A stretch of DNA of 64,000 nucleotides from Inhella crocodyli (GTDB lineage: Bacteria > Pseudomonadota > Gammaproteobacteria > Burkholderiales > Burkholderiaceae_C), in the NCBI RefSeq assembly GCF_004004565.1, contig NZ_SACM01000003.1, positions 248,001 through 312,000 on the forward strand, written 5' to 3'. Under the pieces are notes generated by a model that worked only from the letters and a program-made list of their open reading frames with translations, had not been told where the DNA came from and searched no databases. Positions within the stretch are counted from its first letter, which is position 1. Each line of letters starts with the position of its first letter. Both the position numbers and the translations under genes were made by a program. Positions 53,671 through 63,212 of this stretch are shown piece by piece.

Positions 53671-54141
53671 ATGCCCCGCGCCCGCAACCCCGCCAGTCCC
53701 GCCCTGCCCCCCGCCCACGACGCCTGGCTGTCGGTGGTGAAGGCCTACCACCTGTGCGACCAGGTGCTGACCCAGCGCCTGGCCGCCTTGGGGCTGAAGC
53801 TGAGCGAGCACGAGGTCTTGGTCAACCTGCTGCTGCACCCGGGCGCCACGCAGCAGCAACTGGCGGCGCACAGCTTCACGGCCAAGAGCGTGATGAGCGC
53901 GCTGGTGGGCAAGCTGGAACAAGCCGGCTGGCTGCGGCGCGAGCCCGACGCCAGCGACGCCCGCGCCTGGCGGCTGCACCTCACCGACGCGGGCGACACC
54001 CTGGCGCGCCGCGCGTTGGCGGTGCAGGCCGAGGTGGTGCAGCGCATGACGGCGGCGTCCAGCCCCGCCGAGCTGCGCGATTTGCAGCGGCAGATGGACG
54101 CCGGCAGCACCGCGCTGCGCGCGATGCTCGACGCCTCCTGA
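53671..54141 (+). CDS. MarR family transcriptional regulator
   Basis: The 156-residue winged-helix protein has the dimer helix AWLSVVKAYHLCDQVL, the recognition region GATQQQLAAHSFTAKSVMSALVGKLEQAGWL near 58-88, and the wing REPDASDARAWRLHLTDAG. It should repress its own gene and the divergent thioesterase gene until it binds a small ligand, perhaps an acyl or aromatic compound. The ATG is the first after the operators. Confidence 0.92.
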   Translation: MPRARNPASPALPPAHDAWLSVVKAYHLCDQVLTQRLAALGLKLSEHEVLVNLLLHPGATQQQLAAHSFTAKSVMSALVGKLEQAGWLRREPDASDARAWRLHLTDAGDTLARRALAVQAEVVQRMTAASSPAELRDLQRQMDAGSTALRAMLDAS

Positions 54142-54146
54142 AACGA

Positions 54147-54176
54147 CACCGCCACCCGGAGGTGGCGGTGCTTTTG
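54147..54176 (+). terminator. Terminator of marR
   Basis: CACCGCCACC-CGGA-GGTGGCGGTG is a perfect 10-bp stem followed by CTTTTGTT, six bases after the marR stop. It separates marR from the convergent symporter. Confidence 0.85.
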
Positions 54177-54189
54177 TTGGCGAGGCGAC

Positions 54190-55095
54190 TCAGGCCTTGG
54201 CCAGTGCGCCGATCTTGGCCTGATCGCGCTGCAGCTCTTCGCGCTGCGTGATGCGGCGGAACCAGATCGTCACCACCGAGCTGCTGAGTACGATGAAGAA
54301 CGAGTACAGGATCGGCAGCAGCAACACATCGCGCTGCTGGTCGCCGGCGAAGCTCAAGGTCACGATCAACACCGCCAAGGGGCCGTTCTGAATGCCGGTT
54401 TCCAGCGCGATGGTGCGACCCCGGCGCGGCGTTTGGCGCAGCAAGCGACTCAAGCCATAGCCCAGTGCGAAGCCAAAGAGGCCCAGGCCGATGGAGGCGG
54501 CGTACACCGGGAAGCCGGTGTCCAGCAGCAACTGGAAGTTGCGCGGCACCCAAGAGCCCATCAGGAACAAGATGACGGCCACGCCCAAGAGGCCACCGAT
54601 CATCTCCACGACCGCGCCCACGTTGGCGTTCCACTTGCGCATGGCGATGCCGATCACGGTTGGCACCAACAGCACGAACAGCACCTGGATCACATTGCCG
54701 GGCGGGATCTTCCAGTCGCCTTCGATGCCCTGGCTGTAAAAGGCCAGCGTGAGGGGCACCATGAAGATGGCCACGATGGTCGAGCCCATGGTCATCAAGA
54801 TGGACAGGCTCAAGTCGCCCTTGCTGAAGTACGTGAAGATGTTGCTGGTGGTGCCACCGGGCATGCAGCCCATCAAGATCAGGCCCACGGCGTAAGCCGG
54901 GGGCAGTTGGAGCAGCGTGGCCAGGCCATAGGCCAGGGCGGGCATGACCCCGTACTGGCACACCAGGCCCACGAACACGCCCTGGGGACGGCGCAGCGCG
55001 ATGGCGAAGTCCTTGAAGGTCAGGCTGGCGCCCATGCCCAGCATGATGACCATCATCATCACGCCGAGCAGCTTGGTTTCGAGTTCGCTCAACAT
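54190..55095 (-). CDS. Bile acid:sodium symporter family transporter
   Basis: The 301-residue protein has nine or ten hydrophobic helices and the BASS-family features MLGMGASLTFKDFAIALRRP near 18-37, GLILMGCMPGGTTSNIFTYFSKGD near 70-93 and ALETGIQNGPLAVLIV. BASS proteins take up organic acids such as bile acids, pyruvate or 2-oxo acids with sodium. The substrate is unknown here. It follows the fadD-like gene by four bases on the same strand, so a fatty-acid or organic-acid import role is possible. Confidence 0.9.
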   Translation of the reverse strand: MLSELETKLLGVMMMVIMLGMGASLTFKDFAIALRRPQGVFVGLVCQYGVMPALAYGLATLLQLPPAYAVGLILMGCMPGGTTSNIFTYFSKGDLSLSILMTMGSTIVAIFMVPLTLAFYSQGIEGDWKIPPGNVIQVLFVLLVPTVIGIAMRKWNANVGAVVEMIGGLLGVAVILFLMGSWVPRNFQLLLDTGFPVYAASIGLGLFGFALGYGLSRLLRQTPRRGRTIALETGIQNGPLAVLIVTLSFAGDQQRDVLLLPILYSFFIVLSSSVVTIWFRRITQREELQRDQAKIGALAKA

Positions 55096-55099
55096 GGCC

Positions 55100-56833
55100 T
55101 CAGCCCTTCTTGTTCATGGTGGCCAGCACTTCGGCGCGCAGGTCTTTGCGGAGGATCTTGCCGATCGGCGTCTTGGGCAGCTCGTCGCGGAACTCGATGC
55201 GAGTGGGCATCTTGTAGGCCGTGAGCTTGCTGCGGCAGTGCGCCAACACGGCCTCGGCCGTGAGGCTGTCGTCGGCCTTGACGACGTAGGCGCGCACGGC
55301 CTCGCCGGTCTTGGCGTCGGGCACACCGATCACGGCGGCCTCCATCACGCTGTCGAGCTGCGTGATGACGTCTTCGATCTCGTTGGGGTAGACGTTGAAG
55401 CCGCTGACCAAGATCATGTCCTTCTTGCGGTCCACGATCTTGAAGGTGCCGTCTTCGCTCATCACCGCCACGTCCCCGGTGTACAGCCAGCCGTCCTTCA
55501 GCACCTTGGCCGTTTCCTCGGGGCGCTGCCAGTAGCCCTGCATCACCTGCGGGCCGCGCAAGATCAACTCGCCCGGCGCCCCCAGGGCCACGTCGTGGCC
55601 GTCGTCGTCCACCAGGCGGATCTCGGTCATCGGCGCCGGGATGCCGATGGTGTCGACCTTGCGGCCGCTGCTCAGCGGCTGGAAGCAGGCCACCGGGCTG
55701 CTCTCGGTCAGGCCGTAGCCCTCCACCAGCGGGGCGCCGGTCACGTCCTCCCAGTGCTTCACCACCGCGTGGTGCATAGCCGCCCCGCCGCCGCCTGCCG
55801 CCTTAATGTGCTTGGGCGGGAAGGCGGTGAACCACTCCTCGTGCATCAGCGCGTTGTAGAGCGTGTTCACGCCGGTGAGCCAGGTGATCTTGTAGTTCTC
55901 CAGCGCCCGCTGCAGGTTCTGGATGGGCCGGGGGCTGGGCACCAAGATGTTGCGCGCGCCCATGCGGTACATGGTAAGGAAGTTCACCGTGAACGCGAAG
56001 ATGTGGTACAGGGGCAAGGCCGTCAGCACCACCTCTTTGCCCTCGTCGATGTGGCTGCGCACCATGCCCAGCATCTGGTCCAGGTTCCACAGCAGGTTGC
56101 CGTGGGAGAGCATGGCGCCCTTGGCGACGCCAGTGGTGCCCCCGGTGTACTGCAGCAGGGCCAGGCTGTCGTGCTTCAAGTCGCGCACGTAGGCCTGCAC
56201 GTCGCCGCCCGCGGCCCGGCCTTGCGCCAGCGCTTCGGGCAGTCGCGTGGCCTTCAGGCCGTGGGCCGGGATGAGCCGGTTCCAGTGCTTCATCACGCCG
56301 TACACGATGGGCTGGACCACCGGCGGGAAGAACTCGGGCACGCGGGTGATCACCACGTGCTGAATGGCCGTCTGCGACAGGATGGCTTCCAGCTTGTCGG
56401 CGAACAGGTCGACGACCACGATGGCCTTGGCCCCGCTGTCCTTGAACTGGTGGGCCATCTCGTCGGCCGTGTACAGCGGGTTGGTGTTCACCGCCACGCA
56501 GCCGGCTTTCAAGATGCCCAGCAGCGTCACGGGGTAGCTGAGGCAGTTGGGCATCTGCACGGCCACGCGGTCGCCGGCAGCGAGCTTGCACACCTCGCGC
56601 AGGTAGCGGGCCAGCGCGTCGCTCATCTCGTCCACCTGGGCGTAGCTCAGCGAGCCGTACATGCCGTTGGGCATCACGCAGGTGAACGCGGTTTGGCTGG
56701 CGAAGCGCTGGGCCGCTTGGCGCGCCATGTCGGGCAGGTGGCGCGCGCTGGGCGTGGGCAGGGTGTGCGGGATGGTGTCGCCGTAGTGCGAAAGCCAGGG
56801 CTTGCCCAGGTACACGGAGTCGGTCGAGGTCAT
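55100..56833 (-). CDS. fadD: Long-chain acyl-CoA synthetase, FadD type
   Basis: The 577-residue adenylate-forming ligase activates fatty acids to acyl-CoA at the inner face of the membrane. It has the AMP motif LLQYTGGTTGVAKGAML near 206-222, VEGYGLTESSPVACF, LYTGDVAVMSEDGTFKIVDRKKD-type hinge region, and the catalytic lysine in LPKTPIGKILRKDLR. Length is close to E. coli FadD (561). The start is the ATG before TSTDSVYL; the Shine-Dalgarno site is weak. It pairs with the BASS transporter downstream. Confidence 0.92.
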   Translation of the reverse strand: MTSTDSVYLGKPWLSHYGDTIPHTLPTPSARHLPDMARQAAQRFASQTAFTCVMPNGMYGSLSYAQVDEMSDALARYLREVCKLAAGDRVAVQMPNCLSYPVTLLGILKAGCVAVNTNPLYTADEMAHQFKDSGAKAIVVVDLFADKLEAILSQTAIQHVVITRVPEFFPPVVQPIVYGVMKHWNRLIPAHGLKATRLPEALAQGRAAGGDVQAYVRDLKHDSLALLQYTGGTTGVAKGAMLSHGNLLWNLDQMLGMVRSHIDEGKEVVLTALPLYHIFAFTVNFLTMYRMGARNILVPSPRPIQNLQRALENYKITWLTGVNTLYNALMHEEWFTAFPPKHIKAAGGGGAAMHHAVVKHWEDVTGAPLVEGYGLTESSPVACFQPLSSGRKVDTIGIPAPMTEIRLVDDDGHDVALGAPGELILRGPQVMQGYWQRPEETAKVLKDGWLYTGDVAVMSEDGTFKIVDRKKDMILVSGFNVYPNEIEDVITQLDSVMEAAVIGVPDAKTGEAVRAYVVKADDSLTAEAVLAHCRSKLTAYKMPTRIEFRDELPKTPIGKILRKDLRAEVLATMNKKG

Positions 56834-56935
56834 CGGCGAGGCGGAGTAGGAAAGGGATCCGGCGGCCTGCCGGGGCGGGCGGAACTTACCTGTAACCGAC
56901 CGGCCGCACCAGAGGATCAACCCCCGCCCACGGGC

Positions 56936-56963
56936 AGAAAAAGCCTTTTGTTTTCAAAGGCTT
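56936..56963 (-). terminator. Terminator of the alr-arfB operon
   Basis: On the minus strand AAGCCTTTGAAAACAAAAGGCTT folds into a stem of about eight pairs and is followed by TTTTTC. It starts at the arfB stop codon. Confidence 0.8.
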
Positions 56964-57378
56964 AATCGCCCCCGCACACGCGGCCGCGGCCGGCCTTGAC
57001 GGCACTGCGCACGGCCTTGCCGGCCAGGCGCCGCTGCTGCGAGCCGCGCGTGGGGCGGGTGGCGCGCCGCACGGCGGGCACGTGGGCGGCGGCCTGCACC
57101 CAGGCCACCAGGCGCTCGAGGGCGTCTTGGCGGTTCATGTCCTGGCTGCGGTGCACCTGCGCCTTGATGACGAACACGCCCTCGCGGCTCAGGCGCTGGT
57201 CGTCGCTGGCCAGCAGGCGCGCCTTCACCGCCTCGGGCAGGCGGCTGGCGCGCACGTCGAAGCGCAGTTGCACCGCGCTGCTGGTCTTGTTCACGGCCTG
57301 GCCCCCGGGGCCGCTGGCGCGGATGAAGCTGAACTCGACCTCGTCGTCCTGCGGGCACCAGGCCGACAGCAGGCCCAT
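56962..57378 (-). CDS. arfB: Peptidyl-tRNA hydrolase ArfB (ribosome rescue)
   Basis: The 138-residue protein has the class I release-factor motif GGQ at 25-27 in SGPGGQAVNKTSSAVQLRFD and a basic C-terminal tail (RRATRPTRGSQQRRLAGKAVR) that enters the empty mRNA channel. ArfB frees stalled ribosomes by hydrolysing peptidyl-tRNA. Length and tail match the family. Its ATG overlaps the alr stop (TGATG), so it is translated with alanine racemase. Confidence 0.93.
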   Translation of the reverse strand: MGLLSAWCPQDDEVEFSFIRASGPGGQAVNKTSSAVQLRFDVRASRLPEAVKARLLASDDQRLSREGVFVIKAQVHRSQDMNRQDALERLVAWVQAAAHVPAVRRATRPTRGSQQRRLAGKAVRSAVKAGRGRVCGGD

Positions 57379-58505
57379 CACTCGTCCAAGCGCACGGGCA
57401 CGCGCGGGGCCAGCGCGCACATCAGCTCGTAGCCGATGGTGCCGGCCGCGTGCGCCACCTCGTCGATGGGCAGCACCGCGCCTTGCCGGCTGCGCCCCCA
57501 CAGCGTCACCTCGCTGCCCACCCCGGCCTCGGGCAGGGCGCTCAGGTCCACGGCCAGCATGTCCATGCTGACGCGACCCAGGGTGCGGCTGCGAACCCCG
57601 TCCACCAGCACCGGCGTGCCGGTGGGCGCGTGGCGGGGGTAGCCGTCGGCGTAGCCGCAGGCCACGGTGCCGATGCGCATGGGCCCGGGCGCCGTGAAGG
57701 CGCTGCCGTAGCCCACGGTGTCGCCAGCCTGCAGCTGCTGCACGCCCAGCACCTGCGCGCGCAGGCTCATGCCGGGCTGCAGGCCCCAGTGGGCGGCGTC
57801 GTGCTCGGGGTAGTCGGGCACACCGCCGTAGCCCAGGATGCCGGCGCGCACCCAGTCGCCGGCCACGTTCACGCCGCCGGCCAGAGGCCGCTGCGCGTGC
57901 CGCAGGGTGGCGGCGCTGTTGGCCAGGCTGCGCTCACCCGGCAGGTCGGCCGTGGCCGCCTCGAAGGCCGCCAGCTGGTGCGCGATACCGTCGGCGCCCA
58001 GGCGCGTGGCGTCGGCGTCGCTGAAATGGGTCATCAGGCTCACGTCCTCGACCTGCGGCAGGTTCACCAGGCGCTGCCAGGCCGCGCGGAAGGCCTGGGG
58101 CGCGAAGCCCAGCCGGTTCATGCCGCTGTTCATCTTGAGGAAGACGCGGTGCGGCAGGTTGGTCTTGTGCGCGGCCAGCCAGTCGATCTGGTGTTCGGCG
58201 TGGATCGCGTGCCACAGGTGCAGGCGCGAGCACAGCTCCAGGTCGCGCGGCTCGAACACGCCTTCCAGCAGCAGGAGGGGGCCGCGCCAATCCAGCGCGC
58301 GCAGGCGCTCGGCCTCGGCCAGGTCGATGCACGCAAAGCCATCGGCCACCTGGCGCTGGGCCTCGAAGCAGCGCTCGATGCCGTGGCCGTAGGCGTTGGC
58401 CTTCACCACGGCCCACACGCGCGCGCCCCCGGCGCGCTCGCGGGCCACGCCCAGGTTGTGGGTCAGGGCACTGGCATGGACGGTGGCTTCGATCGGGCGC
58501 GGCAT
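57378..58505 (-). CDS. alr: Alanine racemase
   Basis: The 375-residue enzyme interconverts L- and D-alanine for the cell wall. It carries the PLP lysine Lys35 in [24 protein letters not shown] near 127-139, HFSDAD, the catalytic tyrosine in [10 protein letters not shown], and [12 protein letters not shown]. Length is normal for the family. The ATG before [10 protein letters not shown] is used. It is divergent from lplT, with 79 bases between starts, and coupled to arfB. Whether it is the biosynthetic or catabolic racemase is not clear; dadA is far away. Confidence 0.95.
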   Translation of the reverse strand: MPRPIEATVHASALTHNLGVARERAGGARVWAVVKANAYGHGIERCFEAQRQVADGFACIDLAEAERLRALDWRGPLLLLEGVFEPRDLELCSRLHLWHAIHAEHQIDWLAAHKTNLPHRVFLKMNSGMNRLGFAPQAFRAAWQRLVNLPQVEDVSLMTHFSDADATRLGADGIAHQLAAFEAATADLPGERSLANSAATLRHAQRPLAGGVNVAGDWVRAGILGYGGVPDYPEHDAAHWGLQPGMSLRAQVLGVQQLQAGDTVGYGSAFTAPGPMRIGTVACGYADGYPRHAPTGTPVLVDGVRSRTLGRVSMDMLAVDLSALPEAGVGSEVTLWGRSRQGAVLPIDEVAHAAGTIGYELMCALAPRVPVRLDE

Positions 58506-58584
58506 GGGCCGCAATTTAGCCGTAGCAACACTGGGTTACGCTTTCCGCCCCCGAGACGAGCTCCAACAGGCCAAGCGCCAGGCG

Positions 58585-59880
58585 ATGAAAAAAGGCTTCT
58601 ACACCATCATGTCGGCGCAGTTTTGCAGCTCGCTGGCCGACAACGCCTTGTTCATTGCAGCCATCCAGCTGCTCAAGGACAGCGGCGCGCCCGAGTCGCA
58701 CCGCGTGGCCTTGGTGCCCATGTTCGCGCTGTTCTACGTGCTGCTCGCGCCCTTCGTCGGTGCCTTTGCCGACGCGCTGCCCAAGGGCAAGGTGATGTTC
58801 ATCGCCAACGCCATCAAGGTGGTGGGCTGCTTGATGATGCTCGTGGGCGTGCACCCCCTGGTGGCCTACGCCGTGGTGGGCCTGGGCGCGGCGGCCTACT
58901 CGCCGGCCAAGTACGGCATCCTCACCGAGCTGCTGCCCGTCTCGCAGCTGGTCAAGGCCAACGGCTGGATCGAGGGCCTGACCATCGCCTCCATCATCTT
59001 GGGCGTGCTGCTGGGCGGGCAGTTGGTGGGGCCGCACATCGCCCCGCACCTGCTGGCGCTGGACCTGCCGCTGATCGACACCGGCATCGACACCGCGCCC
59101 GAAGCCGCCATCACCGGCCTGGTGGCGCTGTACATCGCCGCGGCGGCCTTCAACCTCTACATCCCGCGCACCTGCGCCCAGCTCATGCCGATGGACCGGC
59201 CGCTGGCCCTGCTGCGCGACTTCCGCGAGTGCAACCGCAAGCTCTGGCAGGACAAGCTGGGCCAGATCTCGCTGGCCACGACGACCCTGTTCTGGGGCGT
59301 CAGCGGCAACCTGCGCTACATCGTCATCGCCTGGGCCGCCGCCGCGCTGGGCTACAGCACCACGCAGGCCAGCAGCCTGGTCGGCGTGGTGGCCATCGGC
59401 ACCGCGGTGGGCGCCTTGGTGGCCAGCTGGTGGATGCGCCTGGACAAGGCCGTGAAGACCATCCCCTTGGGCACCCTGATGGGCGTGCTGATCGTCGTGA
59501 TGATCGGCATCCGCGACGTCTGGGTGGCCGCGCCCTTCCTGATGGTGATGGGCGCCATCGGCGGCTTCCTGGTGGTGCCCATGAACGCCCTGCTGCAGCA
59601 CCGCGGCCACAGCCTGATGGGCGCGGGCCGCAGCATCGCGGTGCAGAACTTCAACGAGCAGGCCTGCATCCTGGGCCTGGGCTTCCTGTATTCGGGCCTG
59701 ACGGCCTGGGGGCTGCACGCCTTTGGCGCCATCACGGCCTTCGGTCTGTTGGTGGCCGGGGTGATGGAGCTGATCCGCCGCTGGCACCTGCACAACCGCC
59801 GCGAACACAACGAGGAGGTGGAGCGCTTGCTGGCCATCGCCCGCGGCGACGAGGACGACGGCAAGGGCTGCCACTCCTGA
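58585..59880 (+). CDS. lplT: Lysophospholipid transporter LplT
   Basis: The 431-residue protein has about 12 hydrophobic helices and the LplT features MKKGFYTIMSAQFCSSLADNA-type start, ALFYVLLAPFVGAFADALPKG, AAAYSPAKYGILTELLP and NALLQHRGHSLMGAGRSIAVQNF. LplT flips lysophospholipids across the inner membrane for reacylation. No aas gene adjoins in the window. The ATG before KKGFYT is the family start; the Shine-Dalgarno site is weak. Confidence 0.93.
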   Translation: MKKGFYTIMSAQFCSSLADNALFIAAIQLLKDSGAPESHRVALVPMFALFYVLLAPFVGAFADALPKGKVMFIANAIKVVGCLMMLVGVHPLVAYAVVGLGAAAYSPAKYGILTELLPVSQLVKANGWIEGLTIASIILGVLLGGQLVGPHIAPHLLALDLPLIDTGIDTAPEAAITGLVALYIAAAAFNLYIPRTCAQLMPMDRPLALLRDFRECNRKLWQDKLGQISLATTTLFWGVSGNLRYIVIAWAAAALGYSTTQASSLVGVVAIGTAVGALVASWWMRLDKAVKTIPLGTLMGVLIVVMIGIRDVWVAAPFLMVMGAIGGFLVVPMNALLQHRGHSLMGAGRSIAVQNFNEQACILGLGFLYSGLTAWGLHAFGAITAFGLLVAGVMELIRRWHLHNRREHNEEVERLLAIARGDEDDGKGCHS

Positions 59881-59984
59881 GAGTCTGACGCGCGCCGCGC
59901 GCGCCGTCACGGCTGATTTGCACGGGTGGCGCGTCGGCGCCACGGCGCGCATCCTGGGGACGCCATCCACCCTGGGAGCTCGCC

Positions 59985-60641
59985 ATGCACTTCGCCTCGA
60001 CCCCCACCACGGCCCACCGACCGGAAGCCCAGCGCGCCTGGAGCGTCGGCCTCGTTGTCGGCCTGCACGCGGCCGTCATCTGGGCCTTCGCCCAGGGCCT
60101 GATGCCCCGCCTGCCCTGGCAGGCGCCGCCGGCACCGATCGCCACGCGGGTGGCCCAGCCCGAGCCCCCGCCCCCCACCGTGCCGCCGCCCCGCGCCGAG
60201 CCCACGCTGCAGCGGCCGGTGTTCGAGGTTTACGTGCCGCCGGTGCTGGTGGACCCCGCACCGAGCAACACGGCCCTCACCGGCACCACGACCCAGGTGC
60301 CCGAAGGGCCCGTGACCGTCACGCCGCGTCTGCCGGAGGCCCAGCCCGGCACGCCATCCGGCGAGCGCAGCACCCCGGCGCGCCAGAGCGCCGCCCTGCT
60401 GTGCCCGGTGATGGTCCAACCCGAGCCCCCGGCCAGCGGCTGGGAGGGCGTGGCCCAGTTCACCGTGCAAGGCACGGTGCAAGGCGGGCGCGTGGTGGCC
60501 GTGGAGGTGCTGAGCCGCAGCGGCGTGGCCGACCGGCGCGCGCAGCGGGCGCTGACGGCCGCCGTCGACACCGCGCTGCGCAGCTACCGCTGCAACAGCG
60601 ACGGGGTCTTCGTGCAGGAGTTCGTGTTCCGGCCCGAATGA
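59985..60641 (+). CDS. TonB-like energy transducer
   Basis: The 218-residue protein has one membrane segment (about 20-40: SVGLVVGLHAAVIWAFAQ), a Pro-rich periplasmic stretch (PEPPPPTVPPPRAEP) and a C-terminal TonB domain (EGVAQFTVQGTVQGGRVVAVEVLSRSG, then FVQEFVFRPE). TonB couples the proton motive force to outer-membrane receptors. There is no exbB-exbD beside it, so it is an accessory TonB. The receptor at 21125-23296 could be one client, but nothing here shows that. Confidence 0.85.
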   Translation: MHFASTPTTAHRPEAQRAWSVGLVVGLHAAVIWAFAQGLMPRLPWQAPPAPIATRVAQPEPPPPTVPPPRAEPTLQRPVFEVYVPPVLVDPAPSNTALTGTTTQVPEGPVTVTPRLPEAQPGTPSGERSTPARQSAALLCPVMVQPEPPASGWEGVAQFTVQGTVQGGRVVAVEVLSRSGVADRRAQRALTAAVDTALRSYRCNSDGVFVQEFVFRPE

Positions 60642-60662
60642 AGCTCCGCTGAAAAGCACAAC

Positions 60663-60680
60663 GGCCCCCGCGGGGGCCAT
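60663..60680. terminator. Hairpin between the TonB-like and SGNH genes
   Basis: GGCCCCCGCGGGGGCC is a perfect palindrome between converging stops. It has no long T-run, so termination is probable but not certain. Confidence 0.5.
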
Positions 60681-60700
60681 TGGGTTGGGCGGGTCAGCGC

Positions 60701-61678
60701 TCAGGCACTGGCCGGGGCGCTGCCTCCACCACCGCCACCGCGCCGACCGCGTCCCGTCGTGGGCGGCGCGGTGACCAGGGGCTTGCCACTGAGCACGGCC
60801 TCGATGTGCACGCTCCAGGCGCGGGCGATCTTGAAGCAGCCGCTGTGGTTCAGGTGGATCTCGTTGTGCCAGTCGCCGCTGATGCCACTGGAGCCCAGCG
60901 CCGCCGGGGCGATGGGCACCTGGGTGGAGTCGAAGACCTGCAGGCTGGGGTACTGCGCCGCATCGGCAGCACAGGCCTTGAAGAGCGCGGCCAGCTTGGA
61001 CAGCATCAAGCGGCTCATCGCCGCCCAGTCGGCCTGCGGGATGGCGTAGGCCTTGAGCGCCGGGTACAGCCAAGCGCCCGAGGCGCTCTCGGCCCCGGCC
61101 GGCCTCGGCGTCGGCACCGCGTAGCAATGGATGAACAGGGGCTTGCCCTGGCTCGGGCCGGCGTCGCGCAGGCTGAGCACGTGCTTCAGGTTGGCGCGCA
61201 CGTACTCGCCGAAGGTGGCCCAGCCGTCTTCGCTGAAGTAGCGCGACACGCCGGCGCTGGGCGCGCCCCACTCGGTCTGCTTGCGCAGCAGGCGAAGGTT
61301 CATCGGCACCGGCTCGCCGTTGGCCTGCACCGCGGGCACCATGGCGGCCGACACCAGGTCGTTGCCGCCCACGCTGAGCAGCACGCCGTCCCAGGTTGGG
61401 GCGCTCGGGTCGGTCAGCAGGCGGATGAAATCGGGCGAGCTTTCCAGGTCGACCATGCGCCGCAGGGCGTTGTGGTGGCCCGCGCAGCTCACCGCCACCG
61501 TCGGCTGGCCGAACACCAGTTCTTCCAGCAGGTTGGCGTGGGCGTCCACCTTCGCGGCGGCGAACGAGAACCACGAGTCCCCGTGCGCCAGCAGGCGCCA
61601 GCGGAAGGTGGACAGGTCCGGGCGGCGTTTCAGCTCGTCCGGCGTGAGGCACTGCAAATGTTCCATGCGGGATTCCAT
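60701..61678 (-). CDS. SGNH/GDSL hydrolase family protein with Gly/Arg tail
   Basis: The 325-residue protein has the SGNH blocks: LLAHGDSWFSF near 29-39 with the nucleophile serine, VLLSVGGNDLVSA near 99-111, and HNEIHLNHSGC near 272 with the catalytic His. It lacks a signal peptide. SGNH hydrolases are esterases or lipases. A Gly/Arg-rich tail (GRGRRGGGGGG) follows, as in the UPF0149 protein. The first ATG of two close ones is used. The substrate is unknown. Confidence 0.85.
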   Translation of the reverse strand: MESRMEHLQCLTPDELKRRPDLSTFRWRLLAHGDSWFSFAAAKVDAHANLLEELVFGQPTVAVSCAGHHNALRRMVDLESSPDFIRLLTDPSAPTWDGVLLSVGGNDLVSAAMVPAVQANGEPVPMNLRLLRKQTEWGAPSAGVSRYFSEDGWATFGEYVRANLKHVLSLRDAGPSQGKPLFIHCYAVPTPRPAGAESASGAWLYPALKAYAIPQADWAAMSRLMLSKLAALFKACAADAAQYPSLQVFDSTQVPIAPAALGSSGISGDWHNEIHLNHSGCFKIARAWSVHIEAVLSGKPLVTAPPTTGRGRRGGGGGGSAPASA

Positions 61679-61792
61679 CTTGCGCTCTCGTTCCCCCTGG
61701 ATGTCCCCCAGGGCAGGGCGGGCGCATTGTGTGCTCAAAAACAGGGCGCCGCCGCCCGCTCTACCATGCCAAGTTCTTAAGGAGATTCCCCC

Positions 61793-62281
61793 ATGTCCGC
61801 CTCCGTGTACGACTTCGAAGCCGTCTCCATCACCGGCAAGCCCGTGAAGCTGCAGGACTTCCGCGGCCGGGTGCTGCTGCTGGTCAACACCGCCAGCAAG
61901 TGCGGCTTCACCCCCCAGTTTGAAGGGCTGGAGCGCCTGTGGAAGGACTACGAGGCCCAGGGCCTGACGGTGCTGGGCTTCCCCTGCAACCAGTTCGGCG
62001 GGCAAGACCCCGGCTCCAACGGCGAAATCGCCGAGTTCTGCCAGCTCAACTACGGCGTGAGCTTCCCGATGATGGCCAAGGTCGACGTCAACGGCGGCGA
62101 CGCCCACCCCCTGTGGCAGTGGCTCAAGAAGGAAAAGCGCGGCCTGCTGGGCACCGAGCTCATCAAGTGGAACTTCACCAAGTTCCTGGTGGGCAAGGAC
62201 GGCCAGGTGCTGGAGCGCTACGCGCCCAACGACGAACCCGCCAAGCTGCGCGCGGACATCGAAAAGGCCCTGGCGGCGTGA
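61793..62281 (+). CDS. Glutathione peroxidase family (BtuE-like)
   Basis: The 162-residue thiol peroxidase has peroxidatic Cys37 in [12 protein letters not shown], the [14 protein letters not shown] loop near 64-77, and [12 protein letters not shown] near 125-136. It is the cysteine, not selenocysteine, form and reduces peroxides with glutathione or thioredoxin. An AAGGAG site lies before the ATG. Its stop overlaps the GTG of the next gene (GTGA), so peroxidase and dehydrogenase are coupled. Confidence 0.94.
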   Translation: MSASVYDFEAVSITGKPVKLQDFRGRVLLLVNTASKCGFTPQFEGLERLWKDYEAQGLTVLGFPCNQFGGQDPGSNGEIAEFCQLNYGVSFPMMAKVDVNGGDAHPLWQWLKKEKRGLLGTELIKWNFTKFLVGKDGQVLERYAPNDEPAKLRADIEKALAA

Positions 62282-63210
62282 GCCAGCCCCCGCAGCTGAC
62301 CGTTTGCCTGTCCCAGGGGGCCGAGGACTGGGCCGCCGAGCTCAACCTGCGCCTGGCCGGCCAGGTGCAGGCCAGCGCCTGGCACGACGGCGCCCCGCCG
62401 GCCGAGCTGGCCGTGCTGTGGAAGCCCCCGCCCGCCTTCTTCGCGCAGCAAACCCAGCTGAAGGCCGCCTTTGCCACCGGCGCCGGCGTGGACGGACTCT
62501 TGGCCTTGGCCCCGCCGCCCGGGCTGCCGCTGTACCGCCTGGAAGACGCGGGCATGGGCGTGCAAATGGCCGAGTACGTGCTGCACGCCCTGCTGCGCTG
62601 GCACCGCCAGTTCGACGCCTACGCCGCACAGGCCGCCCAAGGCCACTGGCAGCCCCGCGCCCCGCTGCGCAAGATCGACTGGACCGTCGGCCTGCTGGGC
62701 TGCGGCGTGCTGGCCCAGCCCCTGGTGCGCGCCTTGCGCGGCCTGAACTTCCCCGTGCAGGCCTGGGCGCGGCGCGCGCGCGAGGGCGGTGACCTGCCCG
62801 TCTTCACCGGCGAAGACGGCCTGAACGCGCTGCTGGCGGGCTCGCGCGTCGTCGTGGCCTTGCTGCCGCTGACCCCCGACACCGCCCAGCTGCTCAACGC
62901 CGAGCGCCTGGCCCGCATGGCGCCGGGCAGCTACCTCGTGAACATCGCCCGCGGCGGCCTGGTCGACGAGGCCGCGCTGCTGGCCGCCCTGGACCGCGGC
63001 CACCTGGCCGGCGCGGCGCTGGACGTGTGCGCCACCGAGCCCGCCGGGCCCGAGCACCCCTTCTGGCGCCACCCCCGGGTGCAGCTGACGCCGCACATCG
63101 CCGGCGCCACCCTGCGCGACGAGGCCCTGGACCAAATCGCCGACAAGCTGCGCGCCTGGCTGCGCGGCGAACCGATCAGCGGCCGCGTGTCGCTGGAGGC
63201 CGGCTACTGA
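62278..63210 (+). CDS. Glyoxylate/hydroxypyruvate reductase A-like D-2-hydroxyacid dehydrogenase
   Basis: The 310-residue protein has the NAD(P) motif [16 protein letters not shown] near 140-155, [32 protein letters not shown] with the substrate arginine nearby, [16 protein letters not shown] with the glutamate, and TPHIAGAT with the catalytic histidine. The shape matches GhrA, which reduces glyoxylate and hydroxypyruvate. The start is a GTG overlapping the peroxidase stop. A methyltransferase gene begins two bases after its stop. Confidence 0.9.
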   Translation: MSQPPQLTVCLSQGAEDWAAELNLRLAGQVQASAWHDGAPPAELAVLWKPPPAFFAQQTQLKAAFATGAGVDGLLALAPPPGLPLYRLEDAGMGVQMAEYVLHALLRWHRQFDAYAAQAAQGHWQPRAPLRKIDWTVGLLGCGVLAQPLVRALRGLNFPVQAWARRAREGGDLPVFTGEDGLNALLAGSRVVVALLPLTPDTAQLLNAERLARMAPGSYLVNIARGGLVDEAALLAALDRGHLAGAALDVCATEPAGPEHPFWRHPRVQLTPHIAGATLRDEALDQIADKLRAWLRGEPISGRVSLEAGY

Positions 63211-63212
63211 GC

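Noticed and set aside
59886-59909. A terminator after lplT
   Set aside because: The bases are a GCGC-rich imperfect palindrome with no T-run, which could arise by chance.
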